Shown here: piece after piece, positions 55,910-64,000 of the stretch
How positions within the stretch are numbered: the first letter of the stretch is position 1
Layout of the letters: each line of letters starts with the position of its first letter
Source of the DNA: Centipeda artemidis DSM 19719
GTDB taxonomy: Bacteria; Bacillota; Negativicutes; Selenomonadales; Selenomonadaceae
Assembly: GCF_000426665.1 (NCBI RefSeq)
Contig: NZ_AUFU01000001.1
Coordinates: 124,001-188,000, forward strand
Direction of reading: 5' to 3'
Length of the DNA stretch: 64,000 nt
Translations under genes and position numbers: made by a program
The notes under the pieces: generated by a model
What the model was told of the DNA's origin: nothing
Seen by the model: only the letters and a program-made list of their open reading frames with translations
Databases searched by the model: none

Positions 55910-55938
55910 TTGACATGAAGTAAGGTATAAGCTAAACT
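55910..55938 (+). promoter_or_regulatory. Promoter of the polysaccharide deacetylase gene
   Basis: TTGACA (55910-55915), a 17-base spacer and TAAACT (55933-55938), 33 bases before the TTG start. Confidence 0.75.
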
Positions 55939-55971
55939 TATTGTGAAATTTTTATAAAGAAGGCAATCGAA

Positions 55972-56820
55972 TTGCAATTTTCATCGAAAAAAATCCTATG
56001 CGCCGCCCTGATCCTCTGCGGGCTGCTCTTTGCCGCTGCACTCATTCTTATGTGGTCGGCTCCCCGTGCTGTTCCCGTCCTCAACTATCATCAAGTGGAG
56101 GTGAAGGACGGCAACCCGCTCACACTCCACCCGGAGCAATTCGAGGCACAGATGGCGTATCTCAAAGAAGAAGGATATACGACGGTCACGATTGACGAGC
56201 TGATGGACGCCTGCGAAAACGGTGCCGCCCTGCCGGAAAAACCCGTCGTTATAACGTTCGACGACGGATATGAGGACAACTACGAGTACGCCTATCCCAT
56301 CCTGCAAAAATATGGATTCAAGGCGACCATCTTCCTCATCTATGACCTTACGGATGCGTATCCCGGTTACCTGACATGGAATGAGATCGCGGAAATGAAA
56401 GCATCCGGTCTCATGCGCTTCGAGAGCCATACGATGACCCACGCGAATCTCTCCAAACTCACCGCCGAAGCAGATCTCCGGCATGAAATTGCCGACTCGC
56501 AGAGGCTGCTCTCGGAAAAACTCGGCTATGACGTCCGCTACATCGCCTACCCAGGCGGCGCGGTCAACGAGCAGATCGAGTCCATCACGCGGGCGGCGGG
56601 GTACCGCGGCGGCTTCACCGTCCATTACGGTCTGAGCACACCTGCCAAGGGCGCGTATCAAATGGATCGGATCCCCATCTTCGGCGCCAACATGCACACA
56701 ATGGAGCGCTTCAAGATGCGGCTCAAATATGCTCCGCTCATCGCACCGTTCGAGGATTTCCGACTATGGCTGCGTGCAAAGGGATTTACGGAGCTTGCCA
56801 TGCTTCTGCCCATTCCTTGA
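55972..56820 (+). CDS. Polysaccharide deacetylase (NodB domain), membrane-anchored
   Basis: A 282-residue protein starting at TTG with GAAGG 8 bases upstream. An N-terminal hydrophobic helix (about 8-30, ILCAALILCGLLFAAALILM) anchors or exports it. The NodB domain has Asp-Asp in VITFDDGYEDNYEYAYPILQ, the two metal His in FESHTMTHANLSKLT, and DVRYIAYPGGAVNEQI. It likely removes acetyl groups from peptidoglycan or a surface polysaccharide outside the inner membrane. Its own promoter precedes it. Confidence 0.92.
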   Translation: MQFSSKKILCAALILCGLLFAAALILMWSAPRAVPVLNYHQVEVKDGNPLTLHPEQFEAQMAYLKEEGYTTVTIDELMDACENGAALPEKPVVITFDDGYEDNYEYAYPILQKYGFKATIFLIYDLTDAYPGYLTWNEIAEMKASGLMRFESHTMTHANLSKLTAEADLRHEIADSQRLLSEKLGYDVRYIAYPGGAVNEQIESITRAAGYRGGFTVHYGLSTPAKGAYQMDRIPIFGANMHTMERFKMRLKYAPLIAPFEDFRLWLRAKGFTELAMLLPIP

Positions 56821-56845
56821 ATTTTCCCCGCAAAGCATGTATAAT
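56817..56845 (+). promoter_or_regulatory. Promoter of the small gene at 56883
   Basis: TTGAAT (56817-56822), a 17-base spacer and a perfect TATAAT (56840-56845); it overlaps the deacetylase stop codon. Confidence 0.75.
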
Positions 56846-56882
56846 AATGATATCTGTTATTGTATCTTAAGGAGGGCTTTTC

Positions 56883-57083
56883 ATGGATTTTGAAGCACTG
56901 GTCAAGGCAAAATTCGACGAAGCATACGAAGTGTCGGAGCATCCCAAAAAATTCTTCCTCACAGAGAACGGGCGCGGCGTCGTCGACGGCGGCGAGATGT
57001 ATAACGCACTCCTGCAAGACGTGCTCGATATTGTACAAAGAGCGCTCGTCGGCATCCTCAAGGACAGCCATCATACCCATTGA
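56883..57083 (+). CDS. Small hypothetical protein, 66 residues
   Basis: A soluble, mainly helical acidic protein (DFEALVKAKFDEAYEVSEHP, then MYNALLQDVLDIVQRALVG). AAGGAGG lies about 7 bases before the ATG. It has its own promoter and terminator, so it is a real single-gene unit. I do not recognise the family. The His-rich end HHTH is short. No function is assigned. Confidence 0.75.
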   Translation: MDFEALVKAKFDEAYEVSEHPKKFFLTENGRGVVDGGEMYNALLQDVLDIVQRALVGILKDSHHTH

Positions 57084-57103
57084 AACACTATGATCACTTC
57101 GGA

Positions 57104-57148
57104 GACTGCCGCACGAATCCCTTGTGCACCGTACGGCAGTCCCTTTTT
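57104..57148 (+). terminator. Terminator of the small gene
   Basis: Stem GACTGCCGCAC paired with GTACGGCAGTC (57104-57141) followed by CCTTTTTG. Confidence 0.9.
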
Positions 57149-57461
57149 GATTCCAAGGCTGTCCAAGCAAAAACGGCTCTGAAAGGCAATGGTCAAGGAA
57201 CTGGCTGCCCAACGCCGCAAACACGATGACGCAGGACATTATCCATCTCGCAGCGGCAACCTCAGAGACCATCTCCACAGCTCAGTGATCCGGACAAAAT
57301 CAAGAAAAATACAGCCGAACACATAAATAGGACATTGCACCGCCATAGCCGGCTTCGTGCAATGTCCTTATTTATTTGATGCAAATGCTAACCTATTGTA
57401 CCACTGTATCACAACGATACAGCGAGACCCGAAAATCCCGTGCCCTATTACCGTAGACTAA
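57149..57461. other. Non-coding gap with a second terminator-like hairpin
   Basis: No supported gene. A perfect stem GGACATTGCAC / GTGCAATGTCC (57331-57341 and 57358-57368) is followed by TTATTTATTT on the plus strand and could act in both directions. The segment near 57421-57445 (GAAAATCCCG) resembles an end of the palindromic repeat. A short open frame from 57189 has no homology I can see. Confidence 0.5.
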
Positions 57462-57587
57462 GTGACGCGCAAGTTTGGAGGCAGAGCAAGGAACTAGAAA
57501 AATCCACGCGAAGGCGTAGTTAAGAGCTACGTCGAGCGCAGGATTTTTCGCAGTGACACAGAGCTATGCGCCAAAATCGCGCGTCAC
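57462..57587. repeat. Palindromic intergenic repeat, copy B
   Basis: A 126-nt near-palindrome: ends GTGACGCGC / GCGCGTCAC, inner arms GAAAAATCC / GGATTTTTC, centre CGTAG...CTACG. It is nearly identical to copy C, 22 bases away. Confidence 0.92.
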
Positions 57588-57609
57588 GCCCCGTCACACC
57601 GTAACCTGA

Positions 57610-57733
57610 GTGACGCGCAAGTTTGGAGGCAGAGCAAGGAACTAGAAAAATCCAAGCGAAGGCGTAGTTAAGAGCTACGTCGAGCGCAGGATTTTTCGCA
57701 GTGACACAGCTATGTGCCAAAATCGCGCGTCAC
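57610..57733. repeat. Palindromic intergenic repeat, copy C
   Basis: A 124-nt unit nearly identical to copy B in direct orientation (a GA deleted near 57709 and a few substitutions). It ends two bases from the mlaD TAG stop codon, the same spacing as copy A with its gene. Confidence 0.92.
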
Positions 57734-57735
57734 GT

Positions 57736-59016
57736 CTAGAATTCTTGGCGAATGCCCGTATAGAAGGCTCGTCGTTTACTGTCGTTCACATCGTTCCACT
57801 CGCCGAAGAGATATGTTCCGCCCTTGACTTGGTACTGGGCGCGCAGACGAACAGTGAAATCATTCGGGTCATAGGCGTCGGCAGAGAATTTGAATTTATC
57901 CCCTGCGAAGGCATCGACGCCGATCCCTGCCGCACCCGCGACAACGCCCGCGCGTGCACCGAGTGCCGATCCGCGCAGGCCTACCTGTGCGTTAAATTTA
58001 TCACCGCCGCCGATGTCATCAACCCCAAACGAGGCGTACATGCCCTTCGCTTCGCCCACGTCGAGATTGAAGTTCGTCCGCCAGTCGTCCGCCTTTCCGC
58101 TGTACATGGCGTCGACCTTCGGCATGACCTTTATGCTCCCGAGTCGTCCCATCAGCCCGTTTGCCTTGTCGGTCATCGTACGTGCGTTGTGGATGAGGGC
58201 GCGCGCGTCCTCCTGCGTCTTCACATCTCCGGTCACAGACTCGATCCCCTCGGCAATGCGCGCGATGCGTCCTGATGCCTCAGTGATATTGGCGAGGGTG
58301 CGGCGCAGATTTTCTGCGGTCGCGGGATCTGCTCCGACGGTCTCGAGATTGGTCATGATGCGTTCAACGCTCGCCGTGCTCTGCGCAAGGTTGGCGCTCA
58401 TGGCGTTCATATTCGCGATTGTGCCGCTGAGGTTCCCGCGGTTCTCCGCCGCCATCTGCTCGAGCGTCGCAGTGAGCCCGTCAAGATGCGCCGTCATGTG
58501 CTCCATATTGACGACGAGCTGCACTATGGAAGTCTGGAAGCCGGGCGCACCGACGATGTTGTTGATGCCCGTGAGCATGTCCTCGACCTGGATGATCATC
58601 TTATTCAGCTCGGTGAACATGGAGTCCATGCCCATCTCATCCGCGCCGTAGAGATAGTCCCCCGCGGCATAGTAATCCGTATTTGCAGACGGTGTGATGA
58701 TGACGAACTTATCCCCCATGATGCCGGGCTGTGCGATGGTCACAGACGATCCGCGCGGGATCTTCACGTCGTCCGAGACGCTGATAGCGACGGTAACACC
58801 TGTGCCGTCGCTGCCCACCTTCTCGACATGTCCAACGGGCACGCCGGAGAGGAGCACCTGCGCCTCGGGGTTCAGCCCGACCGCGCGCCCAAAGCCGACG
58901 TAGAGTGTGTACTCATGTCCCCCGCCAAGCCGCAGCCCGCCAAAGAATATGACGACGGCGACGAGAAGTGCTGCGCCGACGAGTGTAAATGCGCCGACTT
59001 TTGCCTCTGCGCTCAT
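57736..59016 (-). CDS. mlaD: MlaD-type MCE protein with C-terminal outer-membrane barrel
   Basis: A 426-residue lipid-trafficking protein. An N-terminal helix (about 8-26, AFTLVGAALLVAVVIFFGGL) anchors it in the inner membrane. One MCE domain follows (about 35-115, GRAVGLNPEAQVLLSGVPVG, GIMGDKFVIITPS). A long helical stretch (about 125-290, HMTAHLDGLTATLEQMA) comes next, then a Gly/aromatic beta-rich part with alternating residues ending in Phe (FYTGIRQEF), the mark of an outer-membrane barrel. It is much longer than E. coli MlaD (about 180). It appears to span the periplasm alone, as reported for diderm Firmicutes. The start overlaps the mlaF stop by four bases. Confidence 0.93.
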   Translation of the reverse strand: MSAEAKVGAFTLVGAALLVAVVIFFGGLRLGGGHEYTLYVGFGRAVGLNPEAQVLLSGVPVGHVEKVGSDGTGVTVAISVSDDVKIPRGSSVTIAQPGIMGDKFVIITPSANTDYYAAGDYLYGADEMGMDSMFTELNKMIIQVEDMLTGINNIVGAPGFQTSIVQLVVNMEHMTAHLDGLTATLEQMAAENRGNLSGTIANMNAMSANLAQSTASVERIMTNLETVGADPATAENLRRTLANITEASGRIARIAEGIESVTGDVKTQEDARALIHNARTMTDKANGLMGRLGSIKVMPKVDAMYSGKADDWRTNFNLDVGEAKGMYASFGVDDIGGGDKFNAQVGLRGSALGARAGVVAGAAGIGVDAFAGDKFKFSADAYDPNDFTVRLRAQYQVKGGTYLFGEWNDVNDSKRRAFYTGIRQEF

Positions 59017-59759
59017 GCTCCGCTCTCCTTTCTGTGATGCAGCGTACGGAAAAACGCCTGTACACGCGCATCATCAATTTCCTGAAACCGCTCCGGCGTG
59101 TCCACCGCAATAAGTGTGCCGTCGTAAATCATGGCGATGCGGTCGGCAATGCGGCTGGCGCTCGCCATATCATGGGTGACGACGACGGAGGTCACGTCGA
59201 GCTTTTTCTGCATATCGATGATGAGTTCGTCGATCTTTGCCGTCATGATGGGGTCAAGACCCGAACTCGGTTCGTCGTAAAAGATGATCTCGGGATCGGT
59301 CGCAATCGCGCGTGCGAGCCCGACGCGCTTTTTCATGCCGCCCGAGAGTTCCTGAGGCATGAGGTGCTCGACGCCCGGCAGTCCGACGAGCTCGAGTTTT
59401 TCGGCGACGATGCGGCGAATCTCATCCTCAGTTTTATCCGTGTGCTCGCGCAGTCCGAACGCGACGTTCTCGCCGACGCTCATAGAGTCAAAGAGCGCAG
59501 AGTACTGGAACACCATGCCCATCCTCAGACGTACGCGGTCGAGGGCGGTCTCGTCCATCGCGGCGATGTTGTCCGTGCCGACGCAGATTTCGCCCGCGGT
59601 GGGGCGGTCAAGCCCGATCATGAGGCGCAGGAGGGTGGATTTCCCCGATCCGGAGCCGCCGATGATGGCGACGGTTTCGCCTTTTTCTATGGTCAGGCTG
59701 ATGTCCTTCAGCGCTTCTTTTTCGGCAAAGCGTTTGGAGACGCCGTGCAGTTTTATCAT
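59013..59759 (-). CDS. mlaF: Phospholipid-transport ABC ATPase MlaF
   Basis: A 248-residue nucleotide-binding subunit that powers lipid movement through MlaE. Walker A is GGSGSGKST, the signature is LSGGMKKRVGLARAI (GGMKKRV is typical of MlaF), Walker B is IIFYDEPSSGLDPI and the switch is VVTHDMASA. GGGAGGG lies 3 bases before the ATG. It sits between mlaE and mlaD. Confidence 0.96.
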   Translation of the reverse strand: MIKLHGVSKRFAEKEALKDISLTIEKGETVAIIGGSGSGKSTLLRLMIGLDRPTAGEICVGTDNIAAMDETALDRVRLRMGMVFQYSALFDSMSVGENVAFGLREHTDKTEDEIRRIVAEKLELVGLPGVEHLMPQELSGGMKKRVGLARAIATDPEIIFYDEPSSGLDPIMTAKIDELIIDMQKKLDVTSVVVTHDMASASRIADRIAMIYDGTLIAVDTPERFQEIDDARVQAFFRTLHHRKESGA

Positions 59760-59774
59760 ATGCCCTCCCGTCCG

Positions 59775-60542
59775 TCAGAAGAGGAAGAACGTCAGGACGG
59801 CGTTCAGGATGAAAATCACGATGATGGAGGTGACGACGGTCTGCATGGTCGCTTTCCCGACGCCCTCCGCACCGTTCGGCGCCGCAAGCCCATAATGACA
59901 GCCGAGGACAGCGATGACGTTGCCGAAGAAGATCGCCTTAATCAGTCCGCCCGTTAAGTCATAGATGGTTGCAAACTGTGTAATCGAGTGTGTGAACGTG
60001 TAGGCGGAGATGCCGGAGTAATGCACGGCGGTGAGATAGCCGCCGAACACGCCGATGACGTCGCCGAATACGGTCAAGATGGGAACGACGCACATACACG
60101 CGAGCATCCGGGGCACGATGAGGTAGTTGACGGGACTGACCGCCATGACGCGCAGTGCGTCGATCTGCTCCGTGACCTTCATCGTGGAGACCTCCGCGGT
60201 AATCGCCGCGCCCACGCGCCCCGCGCAGACGACGCCGACGAGGACGGGGCCGAGCTCACGCCCGATGCTGATAGCAATGACCGCGCCGATCGTGCTCTGC
60301 GCGCCGTAGCGGATGAATTCGTGCGCCGTCTGGAGCGTCAGCACAACGCCTGTAAAGAGAAGTGTCAGTCCGACGATGAGCAGGGAGTCCGCACCGAGAT
60401 GCGACATCTGATAGACGATGCTCCGCACGCGCAGCCGCCGCGTGACCTGCCGCATGGTCTCTCCGTAGAGGAGCGTGACGCGCCCGATATTGGCGAGATG
60501 CGTGAGGACAAATGCCCCGACCGCCTCTAGGATTCTCTGCAC
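59775..60542 (-). CDS. mlaE: Phospholipid-transport permease MlaE
   Basis: A 255-residue inner-membrane protein with about five or six helices. Family signatures: MSHLGADSLLIVGLTLLFTG, GRELGPVLVGVVCAGRVGAA, TEQIDALRVMAVSPVNYLIV and the C-terminal KAIFFGNVIAVLGCHYG. The start is GTG with AAGGAGG 7 bases upstream. First of mlaEFD. No mlaA, mlaB or mlaC gene is adjacent, consistent with a minimal system. Confidence 0.96.
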   Translation of the reverse strand: MQRILEAVGAFVLTHLANIGRVTLLYGETMRQVTRRLRVRSIVYQMSHLGADSLLIVGLTLLFTGVVLTLQTAHEFIRYGAQSTIGAVIAISIGRELGPVLVGVVCAGRVGAAITAEVSTMKVTEQIDALRVMAVSPVNYLIVPRMLACMCVVPILTVFGDVIGVFGGYLTAVHYSGISAYTFTHSITQFATIYDLTGGLIKAIFFGNVIAVLGCHYGLAAPNGAEGVGKATMQTVVTSIIVIFILNAVLTFFLF

Positions 60543-60554
60543 CGCCGCACCTCC

Positions 60555-61226
60555 TTACCCCTTTGCCGCCCGCATCGCCTCTGTGCGTGCGAGCTCGTCA
60601 CAGCGTTCGTTCCGCGGATTGCCCGCATGTCCCTTGACCCACCGGAACCGGACGTGCCGCGCGGCAAACGCCGCGTCGAGCTGCATCCACAGATCTTGAT
60701 TGAGAACGGGCGCGCCGTCCGCTTTCTTCCAGCCGTGCTTTTTCCATGCGGGCAGCCAAAATTTGGTAAACGCATTCTTCAGATACTGACTGTCCGTATA
60801 GAGCACGATACGCGATCCCGCAGGGACAGCGGATACCGCCTTCAGCGCGGCGGTCAGCTCCATGCGGTTGTTCGTGGTTTCGGGATCGCCGCCGCTCTTC
60901 TCCTCGACCGCCCCCGTCGCGGCAGTCTCGATGACCGCCGCCCATCCGCCGGCACCGCCCGGGTTCCGCAGGCACGAGCCGTCCGTGTGAATGATGTAGT
61001 CCGCGTCGGCAGGCGCTTCATCCTCAGCGGACGATGCAGTGTGTGCGGGGGGCTGAGTACCACCGCTCACTCCCGTCCCCGCAAGCCAGTCACGCGCCTC
61101 GGACTCGGTCATAAAGCCTTTATAAACCGCGCCCCGAAAGCCCTGCACCGCCGCGGCACAGTCCGCCCATATGGTGAACAGCCCCGTTTTGTGCCCGCGT
61201 TTCACGGCGTAGAATTTCTTTGCCAC
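60555..61226 (-). CDS. rnhA: Ribonuclease HI with N-terminal hybrid-binding domain
   Basis: A 223-residue protein. The first about 50 residues (KFYAVKRGHKTGLFTIWADC, VYKGFMTESEARDWL) are the viroplasmin-like RNA/DNA hybrid-binding domain common in Firmicute and eukaryotic RNase H1. After an Ala/Pro linker the catalytic domain shows IIHTDGSCLRNPGGAGGWAA (Asp), NNRMELTAALKA (Glu), IVLYTDSQYLKNA (Asp) and GHAGNPRNERCDELA (His and Asp). It removes RNA from hybrids. It lies 12 bases before mlaE. Confidence 0.96.
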   Translation of the reverse strand: MAKKFYAVKRGHKTGLFTIWADCAAAVQGFRGAVYKGFMTESEARDWLAGTGVSGGTQPPAHTASSAEDEAPADADYIIHTDGSCLRNPGGAGGWAAVIETAATGAVEEKSGGDPETTNNRMELTAALKAVSAVPAGSRIVLYTDSQYLKNAFTKFWLPAWKKHGWKKADGAPVLNQDLWMQLDAAFAARHVRFRWVKGHAGNPRNERCDELARTEAMRAAKG

Positions 61227-61238
61227 AAATACCGTCCT

Positions 61239-61865
61239 CTAGTACGACCAGCGATAACCGATAGAGAGACCGGCACCGTTGTACCCCGGATTTTTCGTGC
61301 GCTGTCCGTTCGAGACATGATGCCCAAGATAGGCGACACTCAATGCGCTGCGGTCGTTGAACTTATAGGTAAGACGAGGACCGATGCGCCATAGGAAGTC
61401 ATAGTTGCGCGTATGTGCAGGGTGGACGCGGTTATAAACGAGCAGGGCGCCCGTCACGTCAAGGGACGCTTCCCACTTTTTTCCCATGGGCTTCGTCCAG
61501 CGTACCATATACGAGGGGCCCACGCCGACGGCAGACGAATCGAGCCGCACGTCCGGACGGTCTTTCTCTGCCCACGAACCGACGGCACGCGATACGGTCA
61601 CCCCCCAATGGAGAGACATTGCGTGCATCTCCTTATATTGCCGATAGACCTGCACATTGTAGAGATCGATATAACGGCGTTCACCGTGCCCATGCAGGTA
61701 ATCCATCTGAATCTCCGCGCTGCGCTTCTCCGTGCGCGCGGACGCATCCCCCATATGCATCTCCCGCATATCGTCCACGGGGCGCGCATCTGCCGCCGCG
61801 ATCTGCGGCAGTGCAAAGAGCACAAGCCCCGCCAAAACAGCTGTCTTTGACTTACACAAAGTCAT
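61239..61865 (-). CDS. Acyloxyacyl hydrolase family, PagL-like lipid A 3-O-deacylase
   Basis: A 208-residue outer-membrane enzyme candidate. The signal peptide ends near residue 25 (LAGLVLFALPQIAAADA). Alternating strands follow (LHWGVTVSRAVG, WEASLDVTGALLVYN), then the family active-site region AYLGHHVSNGQRTKNPGYNG with His and Ser, and an aromatic barrel end GYRWSY. PagL enzymes trim the 3-O-acyl chain of lipid A. ATG at 61865 has GGAGG 8 bases upstream. Its place beside mlaEFD suggests an envelope-lipid role. Confidence 0.8.
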   Translation of the reverse strand: MTLCKSKTAVLAGLVLFALPQIAAADARPVDDMREMHMGDASARTEKRSAEIQMDYLHGHGERRYIDLYNVQVYRQYKEMHAMSLHWGVTVSRAVGSWAEKDRPDVRLDSSAVGVGPSYMVRWTKPMGKKWEASLDVTGALLVYNRVHPAHTRNYDFLWRIGPRLTYKFNDRSALSVAYLGHHVSNGQRTKNPGYNGAGLSIGYRWSY

Positions 61866-61870
61866 CACAA

Positions 61871-62425
61871 TCACCTCCAACGCAAAAAAAGTTCTTCCTC
61901 AAGACCGAGGCGGTCGCATATCTTTCCAACCATCATATTCACGAGATCATCCACCGTCTCCGGGCGGTGGTAAAAGCCGGGAGCGGCAGGCATGACGACC
62001 GCGCCCGCGCGCGCAAGGCGGAGCAGGTTCTCGAGGTGGATCTCGTGCATCGGGGTTTCCCGCGGCACGAGCAGGAGTCTGCGCCCCTCCTTAAGAGTAA
62101 CGTCAGCGGCGCGCGTCAGGAGATCGTCCGTGACGCCGTGGGCGAGTGCGCCCGCCGCGCGCATGGAGCACGGCAGGATGACCATCGCGTCCATACGGAA
62201 CGAGCCGCTCGCGATCGCCGCGCCCACATCGTCGTTCGCGTAGAGCTTCGTCACGCGGCGGGAAAGCTCCTCGCGCGTGATGCCGCATTCATAATCGAGC
62301 ACCTTTTCCCCGCTCGTAGTGACGACGGCGTGAATCTCGATGCCGCGGCGGCACAGTACCTCCATGAGCCGCACGGCATAGATGCTGCCGCTCGCGCCCG
62401 TGATGCCGACAATGATTTTTTTCAT
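61871..62425 (-). CDS. ubiX: Flavin prenyltransferase UbiX
   Basis: A 184-residue enzyme that attaches dimethylallyl phosphate to FMN, making the prenyl-FMN cofactor of UbiD decarboxylases. Seen: [60 protein letters not shown] and [23 protein letters not shown] at 62425 overlaps the serS stop by four bases. No ubiD gene is adjacent, although one may lie elsewhere. Confidence 0.96.
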   Translation of the reverse strand: MKKIIVGITGASGSIYAVRLMEVLCRRGIEIHAVVTTSGEKVLDYECGITREELSRRVTKLYANDDVGAAIASGSFRMDAMVILPCSMRAAGALAHGVTDDLLTRAADVTLKEGRRLLLVPRETPMHEIHLENLLRLARAGAVVMPAAPGFYHRPETVDDLVNMMVGKICDRLGLEEELFLRWR

Positions 62426-63693
62426 CGAATCACGGTCACGCCGCCCATGTAGGGCACGAGCGCCTGCGGCACGACGACCGAGCCGTCCTCCTGCTGATTG
62501 TTCTCGAGGATTGCGGCGACCGTGCGCCCGACCGCGACGCCCGAACCGTTCAGCGTGTGGAGGAACGCGGGCTTCGCCCCGCGCGCGGGACGGTATTTGA
62601 TATTCGCGCGGCGCGCCTGATAGTCCGTGCAGTTCGAGCACGACGAGATTTCACGGTATTTATTCTGCGCGGGCATCCACACCTCGAGGTCGTAGGTCTT
62701 GGCGGAGGTAAAGCTCATGTCGCCCGTGCAGAGCTGTATCACGCGGTACGGCAGTTCGAGCGTCCGCAGGACGTCCTCCGCCGCCTCGACCATACTCTCA
62801 AGTTCGTCCCAGCTCGTCTCGGGCGTGACGAATTTGATCAGCTCGACTTTGTTGAACTGATGCTGACGAATCAGTCCGCGCGTGTCGCGTCCCGCGCTGC
62901 CCGCCTCGGCACGGAAGCACGCGGTGTAGGAGGTATAGTACTCCGGCAGCTGCGCCGCGTCTAGAATCTCGTCGCGGTGGTAGTTCGTCGTCGGCACCTC
63001 CGCTGTCGGCACGAGGTAGTAGTCCAGCCCCTCAAGCTTGAACATGTCCTCGGCGAACTTTGGGAGCTGTCCCGTGCCGACCATGCTGCTCTCGTTCACG
63101 ATGTAAGGTGCGAGCATCTCGGTGTAGCCGTGCTTTTCCGCGTGCAGATCCATCATGAAATTGATGCAGGCGCGTTCAAGTCGCGCGCCAAGTCCCTTAT
63201 AGAACGTAAAGCGCGCGCCCGTGACCTTTGCCGCGCGCTCCGCGTCGAGAATGCCGAGCCGCTCGCCGATATCCCAATGCGCCTTTGGCTCAAAATCAAA
63301 AACGCGCGGCGTCCCCGTGCGGCGCACCTCGGGATTCTCCGTCTCGTCTTTGCCGACGGGCACATCCGCCTTGGGCATGTTCGGAATTTGAAGGAGCAGG
63401 TCGCGCAGTTTCAGCTCGACATCGCGCAGATCCTCATCGAGCGCCGCGATCTCATCGCCGAGCGTCCGCATCTCCGCGACGATGTCCTCCGCCGCCTCGC
63501 CCGCTTTCTTGCGGACGCCGATCTCCTTCGACACGGCGTTGCGGCGCGCCTTCTTTTCCTCCACGTCCTGCAAAATGCGGCGGCGCTCCTCGTCAAGCGC
63601 GGTAAAAGGGCTGAGGTCGAGACCGTTGCAGCGGTTCTTCAGCATCTCGCGCACGGCGTCTAGGTTCTCTCGGACAAACTTCATATCCAGCAT
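62422..63693 (-). CDS. serS: Seryl-tRNA synthetase
   Basis: A 423-residue class II synthetase. The N-terminal long coiled coil (about 25-105) contacts the tRNA-Ser variable arm. Motif 2 includes [20 protein letters not shown] (Arg pair), and motif 3 is [23 protein letters not shown] at 63693 has GGAG 8 bases upstream; the longer open frame is not supported. No T-box leader is present in the 73 bases upstream, unlike many Firmicute serS genes. Confidence 0.97.
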   Translation of the reverse strand: MLDMKFVRENLDAVREMLKNRCNGLDLSPFTALDEERRRILQDVEEKKARRNAVSKEIGVRKKAGEAAEDIVAEMRTLGDEIAALDEDLRDVELKLRDLLLQIPNMPKADVPVGKDETENPEVRRTGTPRVFDFEPKAHWDIGERLGILDAERAAKVTGARFTFYKGLGARLERACINFMMDLHAEKHGYTEMLAPYIVNESSMVGTGQLPKFAEDMFKLEGLDYYLVPTAEVPTTNYHRDEILDAAQLPEYYTSYTACFRAEAGSAGRDTRGLIRQHQFNKVELIKFVTPETSWDELESMVEAAEDVLRTLELPYRVIQLCTGDMSFTSAKTYDLEVWMPAQNKYREISSCSNCTDYQARRANIKYRPARGAKPAFLHTLNGSGVAVGRTVAAILENNQQEDGSVVVPQALVPYMGGVTVIR

Positions 63694-63766
63694 CAATATC
63701 ACTCCATCGCAGTGTAGAATTTCATCTGTTATCATAGTACAAAGGGCGTATTTTGTAAAGAAACAC

Positions 63767-64000
63767 CTAGACACGCACCTCAAAACGCGGACGCTCCGCG
63801 CCGTCCTCCTCCCGCTCTGCGGGGCGGTGTGCGGACGGTGGAGCATCCGTTTTCGGTATCTGCTCTGTCGGAGTGCGCGATACTGGCGGTACTGCCGGCG
63901 TCGGTGCAGACGGCGCATGCTCTACGGGCGGGGGGGACGTCCGTGCCCCCTCACGGCGCACACTGCGCGGCGGCATCTGCGCTCCTACATCCGACGAGGG
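63767..64000 (-). CDS. C-terminal end of a proline-rich protein, continues past the window
   Basis: An open minus-strand frame runs from the right edge to a stop at 63767 with no internal stop (77 residues). It is Pro/Arg/Ala-rich and disordered ([20 protein letters not shown], then [20 protein letters not shown]). The start lies outside, so the protein cannot be identified; such tails are common on membrane or regulatory proteins. An ATG at 63976 exists but has no ribosome-binding site. Confidence 0.55.
   Translation of the reverse strand, partial: PSSDVGAQMPPRSVRREGARTSPPPVEHAPSAPTPAVPPVSRTPTEQIPKTDAPPSAHRPAEREEDGAERPRFEVRV

Noticed and set aside
57189-57330. Short ORF beginning MVKELAAQRR as a gene
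   Set aside because: No ribosome-binding site, no recognisable family, and it ends in low-complexity sequence; more likely non-coding or decayed.
63694-63766. T-box leader of serS
   Set aside because: The gap is only 73 bases and lacks the T-box sequence and antiterminator.

Overview
The window is chromosomal DNA of a diderm Firmicute, most likely Selenomonas or a close relative in the Negativicutes. Firmicute traits are HrcA/CIRCE heat-shock control, RNase M5, the nusA-ylxR-ylxQ-infB order, an L10 leader and a DegS-like kinase. These sit beside outer-membrane traits: MlaEFD with a barrel-tipped MlaD, and a PagL-like deacylase. Base composition is GC-rich with AT-rich promoters, and most genes are on the minus strand.

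Region by region. 1-6.9 kb is the accessory part: the start of a sodium/solute symporter, a frameshifted remnant of a mobile-element polyvalent protein with an ADP-ribosyltransferase-like domain, a chemoreceptor, a complete IS30-family element and a frameshifted quinone reductase gene. 6.9-15.5 kb holds an ArsB/NhaD-type permease, glnS, an HD-domain gene, and two adjoining units for amino-acid uptake (permease-ATPase-EamA exporter, and binding protein-homocysteine S-methyltransferase). 15.6-28.2 kb holds dapA, an M16C protease, the operon rimP-nusA-ylxR-ylxQ-infB-rbfA-nrnA-truB, and comF. 28.2-36 kb holds an unexplained plus-strand transcription unit, palindromic repeats, and a divergent sulfur-type cluster: a four-gene ABC importer with a uroporphyrinogen-decarboxylase-family protein, facing two PLP enzymes of Cys/Met metabolism. 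36-43.3 kb holds an epimerase, a PHP phosphatase, rsmA-rnmV, a DUF2442/DUF4160 pair, tmk, an Orn/Lys/Arg decarboxylase and a DegS-like kinase. 43.4-48.2 kb is hrcA-grpE-dnaK-dnaJ under a perfect CIRCE. 48.3-52.2 kb is five tRNA genes followed by rpmG-secE-nusG-rplK-rplA-(L10 leader)-rplJ-rplL. 52.3-57.1 kb holds a PPi-type phosphofructokinase, a DEAD-box helicase, map, a polysaccharide deacetylase and a small orphan gene. 57.4-64 kb holds two more palindromic repeats, mlaD-mlaF-mlaE, rnhA, the deacylase, ubiX, serS and the end of an unidentified proline-rich protein.

The strongest unexplained signals are the transcription unit at 28.27-28.75 kb, which has a promoter, two mutually exclusive 5' hairpins around its Shine-Dalgarno and a strong terminator but no recognisable product; a family of ~125-nt palindromic repeats, two of which end exactly two bases from the TAG of unrelated genes; and terminators built from a few shared sequence modules.
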